From positions 372,001-436,000 of the forward strand of contig NZ_AUGD01000002.1 of the NCBI RefSeq assembly GCF_000426845.1: a stretch of 64,000 bases of DNA. Reading direction: 5' to 3'. Below the pieces are notes generated by a model that was given only the letters and a program-made list of their open reading frames with translations, had not been told where the DNA came from and did no database searches. The DNA comes from Bradyrhizobium sp. in8p8 (GTDB lineage Bacteria > Pseudomonadota > Alphaproteobacteria > Rhizobiales > Xanthobacteraceae). Below are positions 42,701 through 49,519 of this stretch, one piece after another. Within the stretch, counting starts at the first letter, position 1; each line of letters opens with the position of its first letter. The position numbers were made by a program, and so were the translations under genes.

Positions 42701-43470
42701 GCTCGGCCCCTTTCATCAGCCTGCAGGGCGTCCGCAAGGTGTATCGCAGCGGCGGCACCGACTTTCTCGCGGTGTCCGACGTCACCATGGACGTGCAGGA
42801 AGGTGAGCTGGTCTCGCTGGTCGGCCCCTCCGGCTGCGGCAAGACCACCGTGATGAAGATCCTGGCCGGGCTGCACGGCGCCGATGGCGGCACCGTGAAA
42901 ATCGGCAATGCCAGCAGCCCGTTCGATCCCACCCGCGACATCGGCATGGTGTTCCAGCAGGCGCTCCTGCTGAAATGGCGAACCATTCTGGACAACGTGC
43001 TGCTGCCGGCCGAGATCGTCGGCCTTCCCGTGAAAGCCGCGCGCGAACGGGCGCGTGACCTGCTCAATTTGGTCGGGCTCGCCGGTTACGAACAGAAATA
43101 CCCGCAGCAGCTCTCCGGCGGCATGCAGCAGCGCACGGCGATCGCGCGCGCCTTCATTCACGATCCAAAGCTGATCCTGATGGACGAGCCGTTCGGCGCG
43201 CTGGATGCGCTGACGCGCGAGCAGATGAATCTGGAGATGCTGAAGATCTGGCGCCAGAGCGGCAAGACCATCATCTTCGTCACGCATTCGATTCAGGAAG
43301 CCGTCTTCCTGTCCTCGCACTGCGCCGTGCTCACGGCGGGCCCGGCGAAGATGGCCGATTACTTCGCGATCGACCTGCCCTTCCCGCGCGACCTGCCGCT
43401 CAAGACCACGGACGCGTTCGGTGCCTATGCAAGGCGGATCTACGCGAAGCTGGGGTTGGGAACGGCGTAG
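42697..43470 (+). CDS. ABC transporter ATP-binding protein
   Basis: A 257-residue ATPase of the NitT/TauT class. The start ATG 42697 overlaps the previous stop (ATGA). Walker A GPSGCGKTT near residue 45, signature LSGGMQQR near 142, Walker B LILMDEPFGALD near 162 and the H-loop VTHS are all present. It completes the importer with the permease at 39008 and the binding protein at 37161. Confidence 0.95.
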   Translation: MSSAPFISLQGVRKVYRSGGTDFLAVSDVTMDVQEGELVSLVGPSGCGKTTVMKILAGLHGADGGTVKIGNASSPFDPTRDIGMVFQQALLLKWRTILDNVLLPAEIVGLPVKAARERARDLLNLVGLAGYEQKYPQQLSGGMQQRTAIARAFIHDPKLILMDEPFGALDALTREQMNLEMLKIWRQSGKTIIFVTHSIQEAVFLSSHCAVLTAGPAKMADYFAIDLPFPRDLPLKTTDAFGAYARRIYAKLGLGTA

Positions 43471-43483
43471 CGCGCCGTTCCGC

Positions 43484-43610
43484 TGTCAGTCCGGGGCGCG
43501 ACGAAGTCGCGAACCACGATGCGCAATTGCGCATCTGAGAATCCATCGGGCAGCAAAACACGCGTGAAATGGATTCCGGGTTCGCGCCAAGAGGCGCGCC
43601 CCTGAATGAC
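43484..43610. repeat. Palindromic intergenic repeat with a perfect 16-base palindrome
   Basis: ATGCGCAATTGCGCAT (43519-43534) is a perfect palindrome. GAATCCAT (43539-43546) and ATGGATTC (43569-43576) form a larger stem around it. The element lies between two convergent genes and belongs to the class of short palindromes scattered in Bradyrhizobium genomes. Confidence 0.75.
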
Positions 43611-43646
43611 GGTGCGCGGCCTGACGACCGCGCCCGGTTCTTCCGC

Positions 43647-44753
43647 TCAGGTCTTGTTGCGCGTCTTGCTCAGCAGATAGTTGTCGTAGAAGTTCTCGGC
43701 GATCTGCGTGTAGAACAGGAGCTCCTTCATGTAGGCGTCGTGGCTCTCCTTGGTCCGCTTGAACAAGGCGCTCTTGGCGGCGAGTTCGTTCAGGTGGTCC
43801 TGGGTCGCATTGTAGCAGGCTTCCAGCACCGGCTGCGGGAACGCCTTCAGCTCCGCGCCATTGGCGATCAACCGCTTCAACGCTGCCGGATTCACGCTGT
43901 CATACTTCTCCAGCATCCAGGCACCGGCCGCCGATCCTGCCTGGTTGACGATGGCCTGATACTGCTTGGGCAGCGACGCCCATTTCTCGTCGTTGACGAT
44001 CATGTGCAGCATGGCGCCGCCTTCCCACCAGCCGGGGAAATAGTAGTACTTGGCGACCTTCTGGAAGCCGAGCTTCTCGTCGTCATAGGGGCCGACGAAC
44101 TCGACCGCGTCGATCGTGCCCTTCTCCAGCGCCGGATAGATATCGCCTCCGGCGATCTGCTGCGGGACGACCCCGAGCCGCGCCAGCACATGGCCGCCCA
44201 TGCCGGCGATGCGGAATTTGAGACCCTTGAGGTCGTCGACGGTCTTGATCTCCTTGCGGAACCAGCCGCCCATCTGAGTGCCCGAATTGCCGCAGAGGAT
44301 GGCGTGCGCCTTGAACGGCTTGAGCGCTTCGTTGGTGAGATCGGCACCGCCGCCGAAGTGCCACCACGATTCCTGATGGCGATGGTTCATGCCGAACGGC
44401 GCACCGGTGGCATAGGCCAGCGCCGGCTCCTTGCCGATGTAGAAGTAGAGCGGCGTCTGCGCCATCTCCACCGAGGCGGTGCTGACGGCATCGAGCGCCT
44501 GGAGGCCCGGAACGATCTCGCCGGCCGCAAAGGTCTGGATCTGGAATTTGTTGTCCGTGGCCTCGGCCACGTATTTCGCAAAGGTCTGCGCCGTGCCGTA
44601 GATGGTGTCGAGCGACTTCGGGAAGCTCGAGGTCAGGCGCCATTTGATCTCGGGCATGCTCTGCGCGATCGCAGGTGCAGCAACCAGCGTCGTCGCACCG
44701 GCGACTGCACCGCCCTTGAGGAAACAGCGTCTAGTGCTTGGCCTGGCTAGCAT
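43647..44753 (-). CDS. TRAP transporter substrate-binding protein (DctP type), orphan
   Basis: A 368-residue periplasmic binding protein. The N-terminus carries RRCFLKGGAVAG followed by APAIAQS, a twin-arginine-like signal. The mature protein has IKWRLTSSFPKSLDTIYG, FGMNHRHQESWWHFGGG, KFRIAGMGGHVLARLGVVPQ and GTIDAVEFVGPYDDEKLGF, typical of TRAP proteins for 2-oxo acids or related carboxylates. DctQ and DctM membrane partners are absent on this side. The prophage begins immediately upstream of its start codon, so partner genes or the original promoter may have been displaced. Confidence 0.9.
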   Translation of the reverse strand: MLARPSTRRCFLKGGAVAGATTLVAAPAIAQSMPEIKWRLTSSFPKSLDTIYGTAQTFAKYVAEATDNKFQIQTFAAGEIVPGLQALDAVSTASVEMAQTPLYFYIGKEPALAYATGAPFGMNHRHQESWWHFGGGADLTNEALKPFKAHAILCGNSGTQMGGWFRKEIKTVDDLKGLKFRIAGMGGHVLARLGVVPQQIAGGDIYPALEKGTIDAVEFVGPYDDEKLGFQKVAKYYYFPGWWEGGAMLHMIVNDEKWASLPKQYQAIVNQAGSAAGAWMLEKYDSVNPAALKRLIANGAELKAFPQPVLEACYNATQDHLNELAAKSALFKRTKESHDAYMKELLFYTQIAENFYDNYLLSKTRNKT

Positions 44754-44810
44754 CTGTCAGTCATCCCTTTGAGTTTTGGACATCTAAGGAATTAAACGGA
44801 GGACTGTCAA

Positions 44811-45569
44811 ATGGCCGAGGTTTCGGCGATCTCTTGGACGGACGCGACCTTCAATCCGTGGATCGGCTGCACGAAGGTGTCGCCAGCCTGCGACCACTGC
44901 TACGCCGAGCGCGACAACAGCCGGCGGGGTTGGGTGCCAGGCTGGGGGCCGGGCGTCCCGCGGAAGCGAACCAAGACTTGGGGCGACCCCGTCAAATGGA
45001 ACAGGAAGGCCGCCGAGACCGGCCGGCCGCTTCGGGTGTTCTGTGCCAGCCTTGCGGACGTGTTCGATAACGAGGCCCCGCAGGCGTGGCGCGACGACCT
45101 CTGGCAGCTCCTACGGGAGACCCCGCACCTCCGCTGGATCTTGCTGACTAAGCGCATCGGCAACGCCCGGAAGATGCTGCCGGCCGACTTCGGGCCAGAC
45201 ACCTATCCCCACGTCGGCATCATGGCGACCATGGGCAACCAGGAGGAATACGATCGGGACAGGCTCAAGCTGGCGGCGGTGCCGGCGGCCTGGCGCGGCA
45301 TCTCCATGGAACCGCTTCTTGGCCGGATCGTGCTCGACCACGCCAGCCACAAGCGGGACCGCTGGTGCGACTGGATCATCACCGGGGGCGAGAGCGGCCC
45401 GCAGCGCCGGCCCTTGGACATGGATGCCGTGCGGTATCTCCGTGACCAGTGCGCCGCACTCGGGATCACCTTCCACCACAAGCAGAACGGCGGGCTTCGC
45501 GGCAAGGACAACGGCTGCCTGATCGACGGCGTCGAGCACAAGCACTTCCCGCCCGCGCTCGCAGCCTGA
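44811..45569 (+). CDS. DUF5131 (phage Gp37/Gp68) family protein
   Basis: A 252-residue protein. It opens with the family signature ISWTDATFNPWIGCTKVSPACDHCYAE, shown here by its Cys pattern C-x6-C-x2-C (in GCTKVSPACDHCYAE). The cysteines resemble a radical-SAM or zinc cluster. Other conserved segments are RVFCASLADVFD, WILLTKRIGNA, ISMEPLLG and WIITGGESGP. The family is common in phages and some chromosomes and lacks an assigned reaction. It is the first rightward gene inside the prophage, 57 bases from the TRAP gene start. Confidence 0.87.
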   Translation: MAEVSAISWTDATFNPWIGCTKVSPACDHCYAERDNSRRGWVPGWGPGVPRKRTKTWGDPVKWNRKAAETGRPLRVFCASLADVFDNEAPQAWRDDLWQLLRETPHLRWILLTKRIGNARKMLPADFGPDTYPHVGIMATMGNQEEYDRDRLKLAAVPAAWRGISMEPLLGRIVLDHASHKRDRWCDWIITGGESGPQRRPLDMDAVRYLRDQCAALGITFHHKQNGGLRGKDNGCLIDGVEHKHFPPALAA

Positions 45570-45591
45570 CCCACCAACCGGAGATGAGACA

Positions 45592-45777
45592 ATGTCGCCT
45601 GCCGAGATCAAGAAGCTGAGGGTCAATGACGAGATTACATGCGGCCCGTTTTTGGGGCGCGTGACGTGCATTGATCTAACCGATGATGACAAGATTGTCG
45701 TCAAGTGGGATTGCGCAGAAAGCGAGGACGTTCTGTGCGAAACATCGCCGCTATGGCCCTGCGTCGAGCCGGCATAG
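45592..45777 (+). CDS. Small phage protein of unknown function
   Basis: A 61-residue protein with a beta-rich, SH3-like look (LRVNDEITCGPFLGRVTCID and DKIVVKWDCAESEDVLCE). It follows DUF5131 by 22 bases, so the two are probably cotranscribed. Four cysteines are present; no known family. Confidence 0.6.
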   Translation: MSPAEIKKLRVNDEITCGPFLGRVTCIDLTDDDKIVVKWDCAESEDVLCETSPLWPCVEPA

Positions 45778-45817
45778 CCCCTCGCACCTGAAAGTAATGC
45801 TACCTGGAGAACCCAAG

Positions 45818-46054
45818 ATGGACCAAGCCACCGACGCCAAGCTCGACACCAGGACGTGCACTTGCCATCCGGACGACGACCGGCCTGTGCCATGCCCTCG
45901 CAAGTTTGCCCTGCATCATTGCTGGCGATCAGCCGTCTATGACGAGACGCGGGAGCACATCGTCATCCTGAAGAACAGAGATCGGAGCCCGATCGAACAG
46001 GAAATGCTTGACTACTTCATGCGGGTCGAGCGCGCCCTGGACGGCACGTACTAG
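45818..46054 (+). CDS. Small phage protein of unknown function
   Basis: A 78-residue frame starting at ATG 45818, after GGAG. Cys/His residues (RTCTCHPDDDRPVPCPRKFA and HHCWRSAVYD) suggest a metal-binding knot. The second half is helical (SPIEQEMLDYFMRVERALDG). No family recognised. Confidence 0.6.
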   Translation: MDQATDAKLDTRTCTCHPDDDRPVPCPRKFALHHCWRSAVYDETREHIVILKNRDRSPIEQEMLDYFMRVERALDGTY

Positions 46055-46079
46055 CATCTGGAATGGGAGCGAAGAACTG

Positions 46080-46289
46080 ATGTTGACCATGCAAGAAAAG
46101 GTTGAGCTTCGATATCTCGGACGTTCACGTAAGCCGCTCTGGGGCGGACATCTAGAGCGCGGCGAGCCTTTGTCTGATCAGACAATGCAGCGTTGGCTGT
46201 CCTTAGGGCTTATCCAGCAGGTCGGGAAGGAAGGCTATGTGCTCACCCCGAAGGGCGAACAGCAAGCGAACGCCGGGAGCGTGAGATGA
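46080..46289 (+). CDS. Small winged-helix-like phage protein
   Basis: A 69-residue frame, starting at ATG 46080 (or 46089). MQRWLSLGLIQQVGKEGYVLTPKG resembles the recognition helix and wing of a small DNA-binding winged-helix domain, so a regulatory role is possible. Its stop codon overlaps the next start (ATGA at 46286). Confidence 0.55.
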   Translation: MLTMQEKVELRYLGRSRKPLWGGHLERGEPLSDQTMQRWLSLGLIQQVGKEGYVLTPKGEQQANAGSVR

Positions 46290-46531
46290 GCAGAATGCCG
46301 TTCGTGCCGCCACAACCTGCCCCAGAGCCTTCAGAAGAACTGAAAGAAATGGTTCATAAATACGGGCGGTTTGCGATTCAAAGCGACGTGACCGACGAGA
46401 TGGTAGAGAACGGATGCCGCGGCATGTACGGCAAGACCTGGGATGGACCGCCCGAGAAGATGCCGGGCGAAGAGATGAAGAATGTTTGGCGCAAGCTGGC
46501 GCGCAAGTGCCTCGAAGCTGCACTAGCCTGA
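46286..46531 (+). CDS. Small phage protein of unknown function
   Basis: An 81-residue protein, coupled to the preceding gene by an ATGA overlap. Proline-rich start (PFVPPQPAPEPSEELKEMV), then VTDEMVENGCRGMYGK and a helical end. The ENGCRGMYGKTWDG segment resembles small phage proteins of unknown function. A hairpin follows. Confidence 0.6.
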   Translation: MSRMPFVPPQPAPEPSEELKEMVHKYGRFAIQSDVTDEMVENGCRGMYGKTWDGPPEKMPGEEMKNVWRKLARKCLEAALA

Positions 46532-46546
46532 CTCACATATAGGAAG

Positions 46547-46574
46547 AACGGCGGCCCACCGCTGAGCCGCCGTT
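46547..46574 (+). terminator. Probable terminator in the small-gene cluster
   Basis: AACGGCGG (46547-46554) pairs with CCGCCGTT (46567-46574) around a 12-base loop. The following bases are TAATTCC, so the T tract is poor; rho-independent action is uncertain. Confidence 0.45.
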
Positions 46575-46581
46575 AATTCCG

Positions 46582-46900
46582 GACTCATAGCAATCCGGGC
46601 GGGGCTACCCCCTCCCTTCGGCCTCAGCCGAATTGAGGAAAGATATGGCAGATGTCGGTAACATTATCAAGTTGGCCGGCCAATAGAGAGATTAAGAGTT
46701 TGGGATGTGGACAGGAAAAGCGGCTGTTTGAAAGTCGGACCAAGCCAGCCGCCGGCTCGCCCCACGGGGCTAGATACTTCCAGGTGAAACGATCCCCGGC
46801 TTCCTACGGCATGTGCGGGTAAGGAGCTTTCCGCTGCCGGGAGACGAGGTAATCGCTGGGGTAGCGCCCGGCCGTCCCGCCATCAACAAAGAGGCAGAAA
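46582..46900 (+). other. Untranslated phage segment with several small hairpins
   Basis: About 320 bases without a supported gene. It contains GGGG/CCCC stems near 46600, CCTCA/TGAGG near 46621, GCCCC-AC-GGGGC near 46755 and a tiny frame of 13 codons at 46645 with GAGG upstream. It could hold a phage RNA or a regulatory region; I see no tRNA. Confidence 0.35.
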
Positions 46901-47161
46901 ATGGAAATCGTGACCACGATCGAATGTGACCCTGAGGTCGAACTGGTGGCGCGGGCGCTCTACGCCCACAACCATTGCCCAGGCCGGCCGTTGTCAGAGG
47001 CTCCATGGCCTCCGAAGACGAGGCCACAGCTTGGACACTACCTGAATCAAGCAGCGTCGGTGGTGAAGGCACAGCGAGAGGCGCAGCAGCAGCGCGTGAC
47101 GCTGGTCGATATCTCGCGCTGTGAAGGGTTGAAGGCCGCCCTGATGTCCCGTCCTAAATAG
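46901..47161 (+). CDS. Small phage protein of unknown function
   Basis: An 86-residue frame (DPEVELVARALYAHNHCPGRP, then helical GHYLNQAASVVKAQREAQQQ). The ALYAHNH and helical tail pattern recurs in small phage proteins that I cannot name. The start follows GAGGCAGAAA. Confidence 0.55.
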   Translation: MEIVTTIECDPEVELVARALYAHNHCPGRPLSEAPWPPKTRPQLGHYLNQAASVVKAQREAQQQRVTLVDISRCEGLKAALMSRPK

Positions 47162-47188
47162 CCCCTCACACATTGGAAGACTGAGACA

Positions 47189-47416
47189 ATGAGGATCATC
47201 AAAAGCGAGCGCGGCTATTTCCGCGGTACCCACAAAGGCTACGAGATCGAGATCCAGCGTGATCACGACCTTGAGGACCACCATTTCTATATCTGGGTCC
47301 GATCGCTTGAGTCCGGAATGCACGCCTACGACGGCTATGCGCCGGAAGGGATCACCACCATGGCTGAGGCGAAACGCGAGGCGATCCGCGGCGCCTGCTT
47401 AGACCGCCGCACCTGA
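47189..47416 (+). CDS. Small phage protein of unknown function
   Basis: A 75-residue frame with a compact beta-sheet look: GYFRGTHKGYEIEIQRDHD, HHFYIWVRSLESGMHAYDGY, then a helix (MAEAKREAIRGACL). It resembles small DUF-type phage proteins with an antiparallel sheet and one helix. Spacing of 27 bases from the preceding gene. Confidence 0.6.
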   Translation: MRIIKSERGYFRGTHKGYEIEIQRDHDLEDHHFYIWVRSLESGMHAYDGYAPEGITTMAEAKREAIRGACLDRRT

Positions 47417-47419
47417 AAG

Positions 47420-47695
47420 ATGACCTGCATGGCACCGCGTCATAAGCCTCGGTACGAACAATACGACATCCCGCACCAGTTCATCGACTTGGCGCAGCGC
47501 CGCACCGAGTTCCTATTCCGCGTGATGACCTACGGCGATCAACCGATGAAGATAGTGCTCGCGTCGGCCTACCTTCAGGGAATCAATGACGCATCAGACG
47601 CGATGGAGAACAAGAATGAGCGAGACCGAGCGGCTAGAGAAGGAGTTGGGGCGAGCGTACCGAGCCCTGCAAGGCTTCTACCGTTGCATTGCTAA
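47420..47695 (+). CDS. Small phage protein of unknown function
   Basis: A 91-residue frame three bases after the previous stop (a second ATG is at 47429). Central part is helical (PHQFIDLAQRRTEFLFRVMTY). The last 27 residues overlap the next gene out of frame, so the end may be less constrained. No family recognised. Confidence 0.5.
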   Translation: MTCMAPRHKPRYEQYDIPHQFIDLAQRRTEFLFRVMTYGDQPMKIVLASAYLQGINDASDAMENKNERDRAAREGVGASVPSPARLLPLHC

Positions 47696-47879
47696 TGGCA
47701 GGGTGCCGGATCGCACGATGCTGGTTTACCACTCCCCGGCAGTCGGCGCGGCCTTGCGATACGTGGATGAAGGCGCCCTCGACGGCGCAGACTATTTCAC
47801 CGGCAAGCATATCTCTGTGCTGCACGAAGTACTCGGACGCGCCGTCAGCCCTTCGCACTCGAATGGAGATCGAACGTGA
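47616..47879 (+). CDS. Small phage protein of unknown function
   Basis: An 87-residue frame; ATG 47616 has GGAG upstream and overlaps the previous gene by 80 bases. The N-terminus is a charged helix (SETERLEKELGRAYRALQGF) followed by a loop with YHSPAVGAALRYVDEGALDG. Its end overlaps the next start in a GTGA junction. Confidence 0.55.
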   Translation: MSETERLEKELGRAYRALQGFYRCIANGRVPDRTMLVYHSPAVGAALRYVDEGALDGADYFTGKHISVLHEVLGRAVSPSHSNGDRT

Positions 47880-48088
47880 GCAACTATTTGAAGCGAGAAC
47901 AAGAGCGCGATTTCCTCCTCTCGTCCATCATCTCGCTCGAGTCCCTAGCGAAGGGCGGCAAACTGACAAATGAGAACGTGCTTGAGGTTACTCGGCACAT
48001 CCTGAGTCGCATCGAGCCGACCTCGCAGCCGCACGCATCTGAGCAGAATGCGGCCCCGAGCGGCCAATCAGGCCCGCTGATACCCTGA
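47876..48088 (+). CDS. Small phage protein of unknown function
   Basis: A 70-residue frame starting at GTG 47876 (GTGA overlap with the previous stop). Helical and charged (SNYLKREQERDFLLSSIISL, NVLEVTRHILSRIE) with a polar Gln/Ser/Pro tail. No family recognised. Confidence 0.55.
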   Translation: MSNYLKREQERDFLLSSIISLESLAKGGKLTNENVLEVTRHILSRIEPTSQPHASEQNAAPSGQSGPLIP

Positions 48089-48298
48089 GTGTGCAGGACC
48101 GTGACCGAGACCAAGTTCGTCCGCATCATCCGCCACTCGATTGTGCCAGACTGCGGAAGCTTCGAGGTGCGCTACAAGGACGGCCGCCAGAGCGTCTATT
48201 TCTATTGGGATGACAATGCAGGCCGGCGCCTCAGGCCGGAAACCTTAACGCAAGAAGAGGCCAAGAAACAGGCCCAGGAGACCGCCAGAAGGGGCTAG
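48089..48298 (+). CDS. Small phage protein of unknown function
   Basis: A 69-residue frame directly after the previous stop. Start may be GTG 48089 or GTG 48101, the latter with AGGA just upstream. A beta-rich core (FVRIIRHSIVPDCGSFEVRY, QSVYFYWDD) and a Lys/Ala helix at the end are visible. No family recognised. Confidence 0.55.
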   Translation: MCRTVTETKFVRIIRHSIVPDCGSFEVRYKDGRQSVYFYWDDNAGRRLRPETLTQEEAKKQAQETARRG

Positions 48299-48330
48299 GC
48301 GGGAGGGGCAACGTGGGGTAGTGGTGGGGT

Positions 48331-48462
48331 ATGGAAGGTATTGCTTTTATTGTGGTCGGCGCGCTCGTCTGGATTTTGATGCTCGCCGCCATGTTCTTTA
48401 GTGATCGAAATATTAAAAATGCGCCCAATCAGTCAGACAGACGACGGCAAAAACAACTTTGA
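48331..48462 (+). CDS. Possible 43-residue single-pass membrane peptide
   Basis: A short frame starting at ATG 48331 with a GGGG-rich region upstream. It has one hydrophobic helix (EGIAFIVVGALVWILMLAAM) and a basic end (SDRRRQKQL). It overlaps the start of the acyltransferase gene in a different frame. It may be real or chance. Confidence 0.35.
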   Translation: MEGIAFIVVGALVWILMLAAMFFSDRNIKNAPNQSDRRRQKQL

Positions 48463-49519
48463 CGCCATTCGATTAGCGATGGCTCTTGCCGTTGTCTGGT
48501 CACACAGCTTTGCCCTTGCTTTGCCAGAGGGCGAACGCGCGGAGCCAGTCTCGCGGATAACCAACGGCCATTATAGCGCCGGCAGTATAGCGGTCATGGT
48601 CTTCTTTACGATCAGCGGCTATCTCATCTGCCAGAGTTGGATGTCTAGTCGGGATTTGCGTTCGTTTTTAGAAAAGCGCGTGCGGAGAATTTATCCTGGC
48701 TATATGGCCGCCACCTCCATCTGCGCGTTTGTCGTCGTTCCAGCATTCTCTACCGTTTACGACCTGTCGCCTTACACGATCGCAAAGACCATCAGTTCGA
48801 ATCTACTTCTGCGAAATTTCTTTCCACCGTCCACTGCATTTGCTCACAATCTCAACACAGCAGTTAATGGTTCCCTCTGGAGCATCCCCTTTGAATTTTG
48901 GTGCTACATATTTACGGCCGCTCTGGGGCTTTTAGGACTCCTGCGCAGCGCGCGGGCTGTCATAGCGATCATTGCGGTCACCCTGCTTGCGCGCGCAGCC
49001 TTCGATCTTTTCGACCGGAAACCGGGATGGGGAGCGATCGGCTATATTTTTGGATGGCCCTACCTTTGGACGTTCGTTCTCCCGTGCTTCCTTTCTGGCG
49101 CTCTCGTGTTCCTGCTGAAGGATCGCATTCCGAGACATCTAGCAATTCTCGTCGCCCTCGTGACCGCATTTTTTGCGGCCTGCTACGCCCCCCTTGGCGC
49201 TAAGTTCCAGCAGATCGCATCGCAACTGATCTTCCCGGCGGCAGTAGCCTACTCGACATTTTACCTTGCGTTTAGCGACAGAATACGCCTCAGGAACGCA
49301 GCGTGCTACGGCGACCTCTCTTATGGGACGTACCTTTATGCGTTCCCCATTCAACAGGCTCTTATCTCGGCCAACCTGTTCAGCCTTCCGGAGGTCGTTC
49401 TCCTCTCAGCGGCGCTCTCCATACTCGCTGGGGCTTTAAGTTGGCACCTTGTTGAAAAGCATTTTCTGAGCAGATCAAAGCTCGCTCGTCGCCAGTTGCA
49501 TCCCGCCATCACCACCTGA
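48401..49519 (+). CDS. Membrane acyltransferase 3 (OafA-like O-acetyltransferase)
   Basis: A 372-residue inner-membrane protein (GTG 48401; ATG 48419 is an alternative). The N-terminus NNFDAIRLAMALAVVWSHSFALAL carries the catalytic-type histidine, and GSIAVMVFFTISGYLI and RRIYPGY follow, then about ten hydrophobic helices. Acyltransferase-3 enzymes acetylate or succinylate sugars of LPS O-antigen, capsule or Nod factors. GC content is below that of neighbours. In a prophage, such a gene would change host surface sugars and block related phages (lysogenic conversion); this is inference. It converges with the tail gene, overlapping by 11 bases. Confidence 0.88.
   Translation: MIEILKMRPISQTDDGKNNFDAIRLAMALAVVWSHSFALALPEGERAEPVSRITNGHYSAGSIAVMVFFTISGYLICQSWMSSRDLRSFLEKRVRRIYPGYMAATSICAFVVVPAFSTVYDLSPYTIAKTISSNLLLRNFFPPSTAFAHNLNTAVNGSLWSIPFEFWCYIFTAALGLLGLLRSARAVIAIIAVTLLARAAFDLFDRKPGWGAIGYIFGWPYLWTFVLPCFLSGALVFLLKDRIPRHLAILVALVTAFFAACYAPLGAKFQQIASQLIFPAAVAYSTFYLAFSDRIRLRNAACYGDLSYGTYLYAFPIQQALISANLFSLPEVVLLSAALSILAGALSWHLVEKHFLSRSKLARRQLHPAITT

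Noticed and set aside
44700..44811. tRNA or direct repeat as phage attachment site
   Set aside because: No tRNA-like cloverleaf or T-loop sequence and no repeat could be identified by eye; the other end of the prophage is outside the window.
46645..46686. Thirteen-codon frame with GAGG upstream
   Set aside because: Too short to support as a gene; mentioned only in the description of the gene-free segment.
46532..46900. CRISPR array
   Set aside because: The hairpins differ from one another and there is no regular repeat-spacer pattern; no array was seen anywhere in the window.
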